64,000 nucleotides of DNA from Bacillota bacterium. Lineage in GTDB: Bacteria > Bacillota > Clostridia > Acetivibrionales > DTU013. The stretch covers positions 186,001 to 250,000 of the forward strand of contig JAEZYU010000061.1 of assembly GCA_023418915.1 (NCBI GenBank), written 5' to 3'. Below, in pieces: positions 9,404-16,521 of the stretch. Numbering within the stretch: the stretch's first letter is position 1; each line of letters starts with the position of its first letter. The notes below the pieces were generated by a model. That model was not told the DNA's origin, ran no database searches, and worked only from the letters and a program-made list of their open reading frames with translations. A program made the position numbers and the translations under genes.

Positions 9404-10033
9404 TCATCCTCCAAAGCCGCCTATGGATCCGATTGATTCCCAGACATAGCTGATGAATGCCCAGTTGACAATAGCAAACGCTATCGACAAAGCCAGACCT
9501 ATCAAACCAAGCACCAGTACGGCTCTCGCATAGTTCCTGGTGTTCCTGTTGAATGAGCCGCCAAAGCTCCATACCAGTATCATTATAAGTCCGATCACCG
9601 GGATACCCTGCAGCAGAATTATTCCTATAAACTTCCATACAGGTATCGGATTTACCTTCTCAGGCTTCTTTAGGACTGCAGGCTGTTCCATCGGAGGAGC
9701 AGGCTGCTGATAGCTCTGAGCAGGCGGTACCTGCCGTGGTGCTGGCTGCGGTGCAGATTTTGCCTGGACAGGCTGTGGTGTCGGTTGAGGTTCGGGCTTC
9801 ACCGGTCCGGGCTGAACAGCCGGCTGCTGATCAGGCATGTCCACAGGAGCGGTTTCGGCAGATGCCGATACGTCTTCCACATCAGTCATTGCATCAACTT
9901 CGACAGTATCTGTTGCTGCCGCTGCTTCCTGTACGGCTGTGTCGGCAGTCTCAGCAGCTTCAGCTTTTGCTCCGCAATTTAAGCAAAACTTTGCGCCTTC
10001 AGGCAATTGGCTTCCACAATTCTCACAAAACAT
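9404..10033 (-). CDS. Zinc-ribbon, proline-rich multi-pass membrane protein
   Basis: 209 residues. An N-terminal zinc ribbon (MFCENCGSQLPEGAKFCLNC) is followed by an Ala/Thr/Glu-rich stretch and a Pro/Gln-rich linker (about 75-125). Two hydrophobic segments come next: WKFIGIILLQGIPVIGLIMI, and one around VLVLGLIGLALSIAFAIV near residue 180. The short C-terminus ends in a Gly-rich tail. The layout (ribbon, disordered linker, two TM helices) matches a widespread group of Firmicutes zinc-ribbon membrane proteins without known function. A ribosome site, AGAAGGGAG, precedes the ATG. The gene has its own terminator and looks monocistronic. Confidence 0.8.
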   Translation of the reverse strand: MFCENCGSQLPEGAKFCLNCGAKAEAAETADTAVQEAAAATDTVEVDAMTDVEDVSASAETAPVDMPDQQPAVQPGPVKPEPQPTPQPVQAKSAPQPAPRQVPPAQSYQQPAPPMEQPAVLKKPEKVNPIPVWKFIGIILLQGIPVIGLIMILVWSFGGSFNRNTRNYARAVLVLGLIGLALSIAFAIVNWAFISYVWESIGSIGGFGG

Positions 10034-10346
10034 AATTTTGCTCCCTTCTCAATTAAAATGGGGATATGAGCTGCGCTCGAATGTGTTTAGTAATTTAAGG
10101 ATATTATATAATATTTTTCTTCGTTAATCAATGTACACAGAAGCAACTTCCTGTATCGAAAAATCCGGACAGATGGCATCCGCTAATATAATGCCTCGTT
10201 ACAGCAGTTGGTGAAAGGCATGGACTATTAGGACACCGCTAATATGGCATCATACACATGGCAACTGCTGAAAAGACTTCCGCTGCCATTACGTCTGTTA
10301 ATAAGAAAGGACCGGAAGTACCGGTCCTGTTCTGTTACTGTTGGGG
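10034..10346. other. Gene-free gap (313 bp) with short inverted and direct repeats
   Basis: No convincing coding frame. CCGCTAATAT occurs twice (about 10169 and 10228), and GCAGTTG / CAACTGC form distant inverted arms. The right end carries the glutaredoxin terminator at 10309-10327. Confidence 0.6.
10309..10327 (-). terminator. Terminator of the glutaredoxin gene
   Basis: GGACCGG / CCGGTCC with a 5-nt loop. On the minus strand the stem is followed by TTTCTTATT, about 20 bp past the glutaredoxin stop codon. Confidence 0.8.
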
Positions 10347-10574
10347 TTAACGTATCAGGCTGTCGATGGCGCCCTGGTCGAAACCAACTATAATATTTCC
10401 GTCTATATCCAATACAGGAACGCCTCTCTGCCCCGACTTCTGTATCATCTCGACTGCCGCATTTCTGTCCTTTGAGACATCCACATCCTCAAATTGGACA
10501 TTGTGTGATTTGAGATAATTTTTCGCAACAGTGCACCACGGACATGTAGGTGTTGAATAAACCTTTACTGACAT
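10347..10574 (-). CDS. Glutaredoxin-like (NrdH/YruB-type) protein
   Basis: A 75-residue single-domain thiol-disulfide protein of the thioredoxin fold. The redox motif CPWC is at residues 11-14 (YSTPTCPWCTVAKNYL), the cis-proline lies in RGVPVL, and the GFDQGAI helix completes the family pattern. It could reduce protein disulfides or mixed disulfides in the cytoplasm. The small size and lack of targeting sequence fit the YruB group found in clostridia, sometimes beside thioredoxin reductase. A GAGGTAGCTT site precedes the ATG. It is divergent from ccdA-tlpA, and an ATACCC operator lies in its upstream region, so all three genes may share one regulator. Confidence 0.88.
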   Translation of the reverse strand: MSVKVYSTPTCPWCTVAKNYLKSHNVQFEDVDVSKDRNAAVEMIQKSGQRGVPVLDIDGNIIVGFDQGAIDSLIR

Positions 10575-10700
10575 AAGCTACCTCCTCGAATCATAAATTT
10601 TATTAAATCATTCTAACAATCATATCTGTTCGCAAATGCTATCCTGCTCAGAACGAATGCATCGCCCTTTACATATTGTTTGCGCACGGTTATTAATTAT

Positions 10701-10717
10701 ATACCCCCCGTGGGTAT
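10701..10717. promoter_or_regulatory. Predicted CsoR/CstR-family operator, site 1 (glutaredoxin side)
   Basis: ATACCCCCCGTGGGTAT is an interrupted GC-tract inverted repeat of the kind bound by the CsoR/CstR family. It lies 127 bp upstream of the glutaredoxin start. A TATAAT on the minus strand directly adjoins it, so a bound protein would block that promoter. No good -35 was found. Confidence 0.6.
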
Positions 10718-10804
10718 ATAATAACAAAATCTTTTTAGAATAACAAGAAAATAAAATAAACATGCTTTACTTGATGGTATATGTTTCCTATATGCATCTT
10801 TAGA

Positions 10805-10850
10805 TTGACCACAGAAAAAAATATTGTTAAAATATACCCCACACGGGTAT
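10805..10850 (+). promoter_or_regulatory. Promoter plus CsoR/CstR-type operator, site 2 (ccdA-tlpA side)
   Basis: TTGACC (10805-10810) and TAAAAT (10828-10833) are separated by exactly 17 bp. The operator ATACCCCACACGGGTAT (10834-10850) starts at the next base and covers the expected transcription start. Its arms match those of site 1. This is a clear repressor-type arrangement for the ccdA-tlpA operon. Confidence 0.75.
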
Positions 10851-10935
10851 ACATTAAGGTAGAACGCCGCAGACTTTGACTAAGTATCAAGGGCTGTTCG
10901 CAACACTTGAATATTTGGCAGAAAGGGGCATTAAA

Positions 10936-11616
10936 TTGATACCATATGTTCTGACATTTGCAGAAGGCATACTTACATTTATATCTCCATGCATTCTTCC
11001 AATGCTGCCTGTCTATTTTCTTTACCTTGCAGGAACCCCGGACGGGCATGACAGTACAGCTGCATCGGCCAAAAACCGTCTGATCGTCAACTCACTGGGA
11101 TTCGTGACCGGCTTTTCTCTGGTATTCGTTTCATTCGGCGCTGCTGCATCTGCAATGGGTACACTGCTTCAAAGCAACAGAGCGCTGCTTCAAATGATCA
11201 GCGGTGCAATAATGGTTTTCTTCGGGCTCAACTTTGCAGGAGTTTTAAAGTTGAAGTTTCTGAACAGTGAAAAACGGTTCCATATAAAGATTGATAATAT
11301 GCGATTTTTCGGAGCTATATTGTTTGGTATTGTATTCGGCTTCGGCTGGTCCCCCTGCCTCGGCACATTCCTTGGATCGGCGCTGGCGCTGGCCGGAAAC
11401 TCGGATACTGTTTCGGAAGGGATGCTCATGCTGCTGGTCTACTCGGTCGGGCTTGCAGTGCCGTTCGTTGTTTCGGCTGCAATATTCGAAAATGTGAAAG
11501 GGCTGTTTGTGTGGTTTAAAAAGAACAGCAGGATCATCAGCATCATATCCGGCATACTGCTGATCGTTGCCGGTGTACTGTTTTTAGGCAACGGTTTGAT
11601 TTCTGCTCTATCATAG
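10936..11616 (+). CDS. ccdA: CcdA-type thiol:disulfide electron carrier membrane protein
   Basis: CcdA/DsbD-beta family proteins move reducing power from cytoplasmic thioredoxin across the membrane. The protein has 226 residues from the TTG at 10936, which lies 7 nt after AAAGGGG. An ATG at 10876 would add 20 residues that do not look like the family N-terminus. Six membrane helices are visible. The two conserved cysteines lie in TFISPCILPMLP and GWSPCLGTFLG, each with flanking prolines as in the family. It is followed 10 bp later by a membrane-tethered thioredoxin-like protein, the expected electron acceptor. The promoter and operator at 10805-10850 control the pair. Confidence 0.9.
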   Translation: MIPYVLTFAEGILTFISPCILPMLPVYFLYLAGTPDGHDSTAASAKNRLIVNSLGFVTGFSLVFVSFGAAASAMGTLLQSNRALLQMISGAIMVFFGLNFAGVLKLKFLNSEKRFHIKIDNMRFFGAILFGIVFGFGWSPCLGTFLGSALALAGNSDTVSEGMLMLLVYSVGLAVPFVVSAAIFENVKGLFVWFKKNSRIISIISGILLIVAGVLFLGNGLISALS

Positions 11617-11626
11617 GGAGGGTTTT

Positions 11627-12358
11627 ATGAAGAAATACACAACTCTAGTAATATGGATAGTAGTATTTGCTGCAATACTTACAACAGCATATGTCATATA
11701 TGATAAATATAGTGATCAGTTAGTTATACAGCCTCCTCAGCTTGGTTCTCAAGCACCTAACCGGTCAGACAGCAATACTGGTTCGAATAACAACTCAGGC
11801 AGCAGCGAACAGAATAGCAGTCCGGAAAGCGACGCCGGAAAGAATAGCGGCCCGGGAGACGGAGTTAAGAAGGAACAAGAGACGGAAAATGATACTTCGG
11901 ATCAGCAGGATACATCTGATGATGATAAAATAATGGCGCCCGATTTTACTCTGAAGGATCTCGAGGGCAATGATGTCAGTCTTTCGGATTATCAGGGAAA
12001 AATAGTTATATTAAATTTCTGGGCAGTTTGGTGTAAATACTGTGTTGAAGAAATGCCCGACTTCAATGAGCTGAACAAGGAACTTGAGCAAGCGGGAGAT
12101 GCCGTCATACTCGCTGTGAATGTTCAAGAGCCGTATGATACAATAAATAAATTTTTAACTGAAAGCGATATAGACCTCAAGGTACTGATGGACGAAGATG
12201 GGTATGTGGCAGGCGCTATGTATGGTGTCGACGGCTATCCGACCACGTTTATCATAAATGATGACGGCTCATTGTACACCTATATTCCGGGAAAAACCGA
12301 CATCAAGACTCTGCGTACGGTACTGGACATGGCAAGAAATAATGAACCGCTGAGATGA
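11627..12358 (+). CDS. Membrane-anchored TlpA/ResA-like thioredoxin protein
   Basis: 243 residues. One N-terminal membrane anchor (residues 6-25) is followed by a long Ser/Asn/Asp/Glu-rich flexible linker (about 45-100) and an extracytoplasmic redoxin domain. The redox site is WCKYC at 135-139, preceded by the strand IVILNFWAV. The cis-proline lies in DGYPTTFII. It probably receives electrons from the adjoining CcdA and reduces disulfides on exported proteins. The sequence alone does not decide between TlpA, ResA and general disulfide reductase roles. It is the second gene of the ccdA operon, starting after AGGGAGGGTTTT. Confidence 0.9.
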   Translation: MKKYTTLVIWIVVFAAILTTAYVIYDKYSDQLVIQPPQLGSQAPNRSDSNTGSNNNSGSSEQNSSPESDAGKNSGPGDGVKKEQETENDTSDQQDTSDDDKIMAPDFTLKDLEGNDVSLSDYQGKIVILNFWAVWCKYCVEEMPDFNELNKELEQAGDAVILAVNVQEPYDTINKFLTESDIDLKVLMDEDGYVAGAMYGVDGYPTTFIINDDGSLYTYIPGKTDIKTLRTVLDMARNNEPLR

Positions 12359-12425
12359 TCATTCATTAGCCTTGCTTTATTATCTGATGTTTGCAATATG
12401 ATACAGATTCGCAGGCCGCTGACAC

Positions 12426-12716
12426 TCATCCGCGGTCTGTGAATTTGATAAAGCTCTGCATCGCTTTTGACAGATTTTCCACAGCCTGCTTCTTATCATC
12501 AGAGCTTGCCGCATTTTCAATACAGGTCATGGAATATTTCTCAAGTATAAGGCTTCCTGCCTTGTTGACCGCAGCCCTTACAGCTGCGACCTGTGTCAGT
12601 ATCTCGAAACAGCTCTTGTCGCCCTCGATCATCCGCTGGATGCCCTTTATCTGGCCTTCTATACGTTTGAAGCGCTTTAGTATGTCGCTTTTTGAGTCGC
12701 CCGGTTTTTCACTCAT
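12426..12716 (-). CDS. CsoR/CstR-family metal- or sulfide-sensing repressor lacking the copper histidine
   Basis: 96 residues, all-helical DUF156 repressor (RFKRIEGQIKGIQRMI). Cysteines occur at 36 and 65, exactly the positions of copper ligands C36 and C65 in Mycobacterium tuberculosis CsoR. The third ligand, His61, is Tyr61 here (EKYSMTC). Loss of the histidine with both cysteines kept is the pattern of CstR-type persulfide sensors, so copper sensing is unlikely. The gene is convergent with ccdA-tlpA. Two operators of this family's type lie at 10701 and 10834, which suggests control of the thiol-redox genes. The ATG follows GGAGGTAGTACATA. Confidence 0.88.
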   Translation of the reverse strand: MSEKPGDSKSDILKRFKRIEGQIKGIQRMIEGDKSCFEILTQVAAVRAAVNKAGSLILEKYSMTCIENAASSDDKKQAVENLSKAMQSFIKFTDRG

Positions 12717-12840
12717 TATGTACTACCTCCGATAAATAACCTGTGTTTTACTTCCGATACATCATCTGTCAATAAGTATACGACATATGGCAGATTCATA
12801 CAAGCAAGCACACAATGGATCACTCAGCCATCCTGTCAGA

Positions 12841-13515
12841 TCATATAATGTCATCCGCTCTCCTGTATTTGATCATGAGGCTTTTGAAGATCTCAGCAGC
12901 AGTCGGAGGTGTGTATGTTATAGCATTGGCTCCTGCCTCAATAGTCCGGAGTATAGATTCGTCATTTGGTCCACCTGTCGCTATTATTGGTACTTCAGGG
13001 AATCGCTCCCTTATTTTTTTTACGATATCAGGCGTTTTTGCAGCACCGGAAACATTCAGGATAGACACCCCCGCAGCTAATCTTTTCTCTATATTCGTCC
13101 TTTCCGACACAACTGTCACCACAAGCGGAATATCGATTTTTTGCGTAACCTGCCGTACGATATCATTAGGTGTCGGCGCATTTACAACAACCCCGATCCC
13201 TCCCTGGAATTCAGCATCCATTGCCAGATTCACAACTCTCTTGCCTGTCGTGGTCCCTCCGCCTATCCCACAGAAAACAGGCACATCGGATGCCGAAATG
13301 ATGGCATGGGTGATAACCGGCTGCGGTGTGAATGGATAAACCGCAATAATAGCGTTGGCATTACAGTTCTTTATGATAGCAACATCCGTTGTAAAAAGTA
13401 TCGACTTTATCAGCTTACCGAAAATCTTGATGCCGCTCACCTCAGATATGACCTCAGGGACGCGTACCATATGCCTTCTTAATATACCATGGATCTCCGG
13501 GATAAAATTGCCCAT
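12841..13515 (-). CDS. TIM-barrel phosphate-binding protein of unknown function
   Basis: 224 residues with an alternating beta/alpha pattern typical of a TIM barrel. The C-terminal half has VSILNVSGAAKTP and PIIATGGPNDESI followed by GANAITYTPP, resembling the standard phosphate-binding loops of barrels such as indole-glycerol-phosphate synthase. Conserved-looking glycines lie in FCGIGGGTTTGKRV. Homologues in Clostridia are, from memory, often labelled hydrolase without experimental support. The start follows GGGGGAAATGAT. It is alone on its strand between csoR and the metal importer, so context does not suggest a pathway. Confidence 0.75.
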   Translation of the reverse strand: MGNFIPEIHGILRRHMVRVPEVISEVSGIKIFGKLIKSILFTTDVAIIKNCNANAIIAVYPFTPQPVITHAIISASDVPVFCGIGGGTTTGKRVVNLAMDAEFQGGIGVVVNAPTPNDIVRQVTQKIDIPLVVTVVSERTNIEKRLAAGVSILNVSGAAKTPDIVKKIRERFPEVPIIATGGPNDESILRTIEAGANAITYTPPTAAEIFKSLMIKYRRADDII

Positions 13516-13764
13516 ATCATTTCCCCCTAGCTTGGTATCTGCTTCCGGCTATCTCCAAACTCAAACTGTACCGATCTTTGTTTCGCATCAATCATATATC
13601 AAGCATTCTTCTTCACTTGTACAGGCATGCATGATTGTTTTTCCAGGTGTAAAATGAATTTGCACAGCCTATGATATCCTCTCTCTGAAAAGGCAGGGAG
13701 GCTTGATATTATTATATATCATGACAGCTCATCATAATATATTGCTGAAAAATTTTTTTATTTC

Positions 13765-14607
13765 CTAAACGAATCTTTTCCGAAGAAGAAATAGAGTGAA
13801 AAAAATCGATGCGGCAATTATCACGATCGTAGCCCCGGTTGATGTATCGAGGTAATAGGACGCAATAAGCCCTGTAATACCGGAGAACATAGATATGCCT
13901 ACCGATACTGTATGATACTGGCGCATATTTGACGTTACATTTCGTGATGCAGCTGCAGGCAGCACGATCAGTGAATTTATTATGAGCAGACCCACCCACT
14001 GGATAGTGATGGTCACCACCACCGCAATGGCAATGGTAAACAATACGTCAACAAGGAGCGTATTGATTCCGCGGCTTGCGGCCAGCGACTGGTTTATGCT
14101 GGTCAGCAGCAGCTTGTTGAAAACAAGCAGCCACAGGATCACCACTGCAGCAAATGATATGAAGAGAAGCATTATCTCAAACGGTGTGATGCTGAGAAGA
14201 TCACCGACCAAATATGACGAGTATTTGTTGAAGCCTCCGTTTGACAGCAGCATGAGACCGAATGCCACTGCAGTCGACGAGAACACACCTATAATGGTGT
14301 CGGTAGATGTCTTGCTTTTATTTTTTATGATAGTAATCACGACTGCGAAAACCGTAGAAAAAAGCACAGCGCCAAACAGCGGTTGAAGCCCTCCAAACAG
14401 TGCTCCTATCGCTATTCCGGTAAAAGCGCCGTGACCTATGGAATCAGAAAAAAATGCCATTCTGTTGCTAACGACCATCGTCCCAAGAAGGCCAAACAAA
14501 GGAGTGAGCAGAAGCACTGCAAGCAGCGCATTTTTCATGAAATTATGCTCAGTCCATTCGAAGGGCAGCAAAAATTCCACAATTTCATACCAGATATCCA
14601 GCATCAT
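13765..14607 (-). CDS. znuB: Metal ABC transporter permease, ZnuB-like
   Basis: 280 residues of the ABC-3 permease family, with seven to eight hydrophobic segments. The motif FFSDSIGHGAFTGIAIGALFG fits the coupling region and metal path of ZnuB/MntC proteins. It forms the membrane channel of a Zn2+ (or Mn2+) importer. The start overlaps the end of the ATPase gene by four bases and is preceded by GGGGGG. It is the last gene of the znuA-znuC-znuB operon, which has a Fur/Zur-like palindrome at its promoter. Confidence 0.9.
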   Translation of the reverse strand: MMLDIWYEIVEFLLPFEWTEHNFMKNALLAVLLLTPLFGLLGTMVVSNRMAFFSDSIGHGAFTGIAIGALFGGLQPLFGAVLFSTVFAVVITIIKNKSKTSTDTIIGVFSSTAVAFGLMLLSNGGFNKYSSYLVGDLLSITPFEIMLLFISFAAVVILWLLVFNKLLLTSINQSLAASRGINTLLVDVLFTIAIAVVVTITIQWVGLLIINSLIVLPAAASRNVTSNMRQYHTVSVGISMFSGITGLIASYYLDTSTGATIVIIAASIFFTLFLLRKRFV

Positions 14608-15404
14608 TCTTTGCCCCCCTCATCATTTTCAAAGCTGCCGGTGAAAAAACCCGTTATCCCGAAGGATCTCAATGTCTTCTCATCACTGAACACCTGATTC
14701 GGAGTGCCGCTTGATATTACGGTTCTGTTGAGCAGCACCACACGGTCTGCATACCGTGATACCATATCAAAGTCGTGGGAGACAAGTATAATCGAAAGAT
14801 CATAGTTTCGTCTCAGCTCCGCTACGGTATTGTAAAACAGCTCAAGCCCGCCCTGATCCATTCCTGACACCGGTTCATCAAGAAGCAGCAGGTTTGGAAC
14901 AGGATCAAGCGCCAGCGCCAGCAATACCCTCTGCAGCTCGCCGCCCGACAATGCCCCAAGCCTGCGGTCCAGCAGATGCTCCGCCTTCACCCTGGCAAGC
15001 CCTTCCCTGGCTCTTTTCCTGATGCTGTGCGGCTTCAGAAACCAGGCAGGCCTTTTTGACAGACAGGCCACGAACAAATCGGACACACTCGCAGGTGTAC
15101 CCGTGTCAAAGTCCAGATGCTGCGGGACATACCCGATCACAGGACTGCCGCTGCGGCTTCCTCCCGCATTAAGATATTTCAGCTCTCCGGTATAAGCAAA
15201 CTCCCCGAGCAATGCCTTAAGAAGAGTGCTTTTGCCGCCGCCGTTCGGCCCTATTATAGCTGTCAGTTCTCCGCAGTGTATGTGGATATTTACATTTTCT
15301 AAAATACTGACCGGCCCCTTTGTTACACCAAGGTTCTCAATCCTGGTACAGCAAAGACCGCAGCATCCTCCCTCACATTTTACGGGATACCGGTTTTCCG
15401 CCAT
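14604..15404 (-). CDS. znuC: Metal ABC transporter ATPase, ZnuC-like, with Cys-rich N-terminus
   Basis: 266 residues. It has Walker A GPNGGGKST (52-60), a Q-loop in GYVPQHLDFD, the ABC signature LSGGELQRV, Walker B NLLLLDEPVSGMD and the H-loop VSHDFD. The N-terminal extension carries five cysteines (residues 10, 14, 15, 18 and 19) in CEGGCCGLCC before the fold begins. This is a plausible metal-sensing or metal-handling tail that the standard ATPase lacks. It powers metal import with the adjoining permease and binding protein. It starts 13 bp after the end of the binding-protein gene. Confidence 0.92.
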   Translation of the reverse strand: MAENRYPVKCEGGCCGLCCTRIENLGVTKGPVSILENVNIHIHCGELTAIIGPNGGGKSTLLKALLGEFAYTGELKYLNAGGSRSGSPVIGYVPQHLDFDTGTPASVSDLFVACLSKRPAWFLKPHSIRKRAREGLARVKAEHLLDRRLGALSGGELQRVLLALALDPVPNLLLLDEPVSGMDQGGLELFYNTVAELRRNYDLSIILVSHDFDMVSRYADRVVLLNRTVISSGTPNQVFSDEKTLRSFGITGFFTGSFENDEGGKE

Positions 15405-15417
15405 GATCCACCCGTCC

Positions 15418-16341
15418 TTATCTCAGCGCTTTCTTAAGTGTCTCCATATTCTGCCTCATTGCATCCAGGTATGCATCAGCTGCTTCCGGAACCGCTTCTC
15501 CTGCGGCGACAGGATCCAGCGAATACAGGACTGCACCAGTTTCGGCTGCTATGGTTTCCGCCGCCCCCGATGAGTATTGAGGTTCAGCAAAGAGCGCTTT
15601 TATTCCTGTTTGCTTCACCAACTCAATGATTCCGCCAAGCTCCCTTGCTGTCGGTTCTGTTCCGGGTTCTCTTTCCACTACTGCAGCGACGTTCAGTCCA
15701 AATTCCTGTGCAAAATACGGAAACGCTTCGTGAAATGTTATAATATCTTTGTTATCAAGACCGTCGAGCTCGCTGTGCATTTCTTGTTTCAATGCCTGGA
15801 GCTTATCAATGTAGAAATCGGCATTTTTCTTGTAATGCTCTGCATTTGCCTCATCTATGGAAGAGAGCCGGTCGGCAATATTCTGTACATAAAGCACAGC
15901 ATTGGTCATGCTGACCCAAACATGCCCATTGACCTCACCGTTTTCCTCCGTTAATGCAGGGATACCATCCGAAGCCTCAATGATCTTAAGATCATCCTGC
16001 TCCTTTAAAACATCATCAAGAAAGGATTCCATCCCTGAGCCATTGATCACGAACACGTCAGCTGCCTCAAGCAGCTTTAGATCAGCAGGCCTTAGAGAAT
16101 AGTCATGCAGACATCCCGTCTGAGGCTCAGTCATATTGGTTACCTTAACACCTGGCACATCACTTGTGATATTGATCGCCGCCACGTAAACAGGGAAAAA
16201 GGATGTAACTATATGCAGCCCTTCATGTCCGTCTCTGCTGTCAGCTTTACCGCTGTCGCCGTTTAACCCGTCGCCGCATCCCGTAAGAAGTAATATAGCG
16301 GATATCATTATTGCCGCCATTTTTACACACTTAAAAAGCAT
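15418..16341 (-). CDS. znuA: Metal ABC transporter substrate-binding lipoprotein, ZnuA-like
   Basis: 307 residues. The signal peptide ends in the lipobox LLLTGCGD with the lipidated Cys near residue 22. The mature protein is a cluster A-I metal-binding protein. Candidate ligands are His in GCLHDYSL, His in NGHVWVS, His in ITFHEAFPYF and Asp/Glu near AEPQYSSG. It should capture Zn2+ or Mn2+ outside the membrane. The first ATG (16344) is only 3 nt from GGAGG, so the next codon, ATG at 16341, is preferred. A Zur/Fur-like palindrome overlaps the promoter at 16376-16418. Confidence 0.9.
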   Translation of the reverse strand: MLFKCVKMAAIMISAILLLTGCGDGLNGDSGKADSRDGHEGLHIVTSFFPVYVAAINITSDVPGVKVTNMTEPQTGCLHDYSLRPADLKLLEAADVFVINGSGMESFLDDVLKEQDDLKIIEASDGIPALTEENGEVNGHVWVSMTNAVLYVQNIADRLSSIDEANAEHYKKNADFYIDKLQALKQEMHSELDGLDNKDIITFHEAFPYFAQEFGLNVAAVVEREPGTEPTARELGGIIELVKQTGIKALFAEPQYSSGAAETIAAETGAVLYSLDPVAAGEAVPEAADAYLDAMRQNMETLKKALR

Positions 16342-16375
16342 CATTTTCCTCCGGTGCCTTTTTATTTCTTTATCA

Positions 16376-16418
16376 ATTTTATCATATGCTGGGCTAAAAG
16401 CAAATAATAATTATTTGC
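16376..16418 (-). promoter_or_regulatory. znuA promoter with Fur/Zur-type palindrome
   Basis: On the minus strand TTGCTT (16403-16398) and TAAAAT (16381-16376) are 16 bp apart. A perfect 9-1-9 palindrome, GCAAATAATAATTATTTGC (16400-16418), overlaps the -35. Its AATAATnATTATT core resembles Fur-family boxes and the Bacillus Zur box TAATnATTA. A Fur-family gene lies at 24963-25442. Confidence 0.75.
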
Positions 16419-16439
16419 ATTTGCTTAAATGAAAAATTT

Positions 16440-16481
16440 ATGGACACAGTAAACCTTTTCACAGGCATATACTATGTCCAT
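16440..16481 (-). terminator. Possible terminator after the orphan solute-binding protein
   Basis: ATGGACA / TGTCCAT plus an inner AGTA / TACT form a stem with one mismatch and a long loop. The minus strand continues AAATTTTT. It separates the solute-binding gene from the znuA promoter. The weak stem makes this tentative. Confidence 0.4.
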
Positions 16482-16521
16482 TTTATTCCTTTTAATACAT
16501 ATGCGGTATATCTATACGCCC

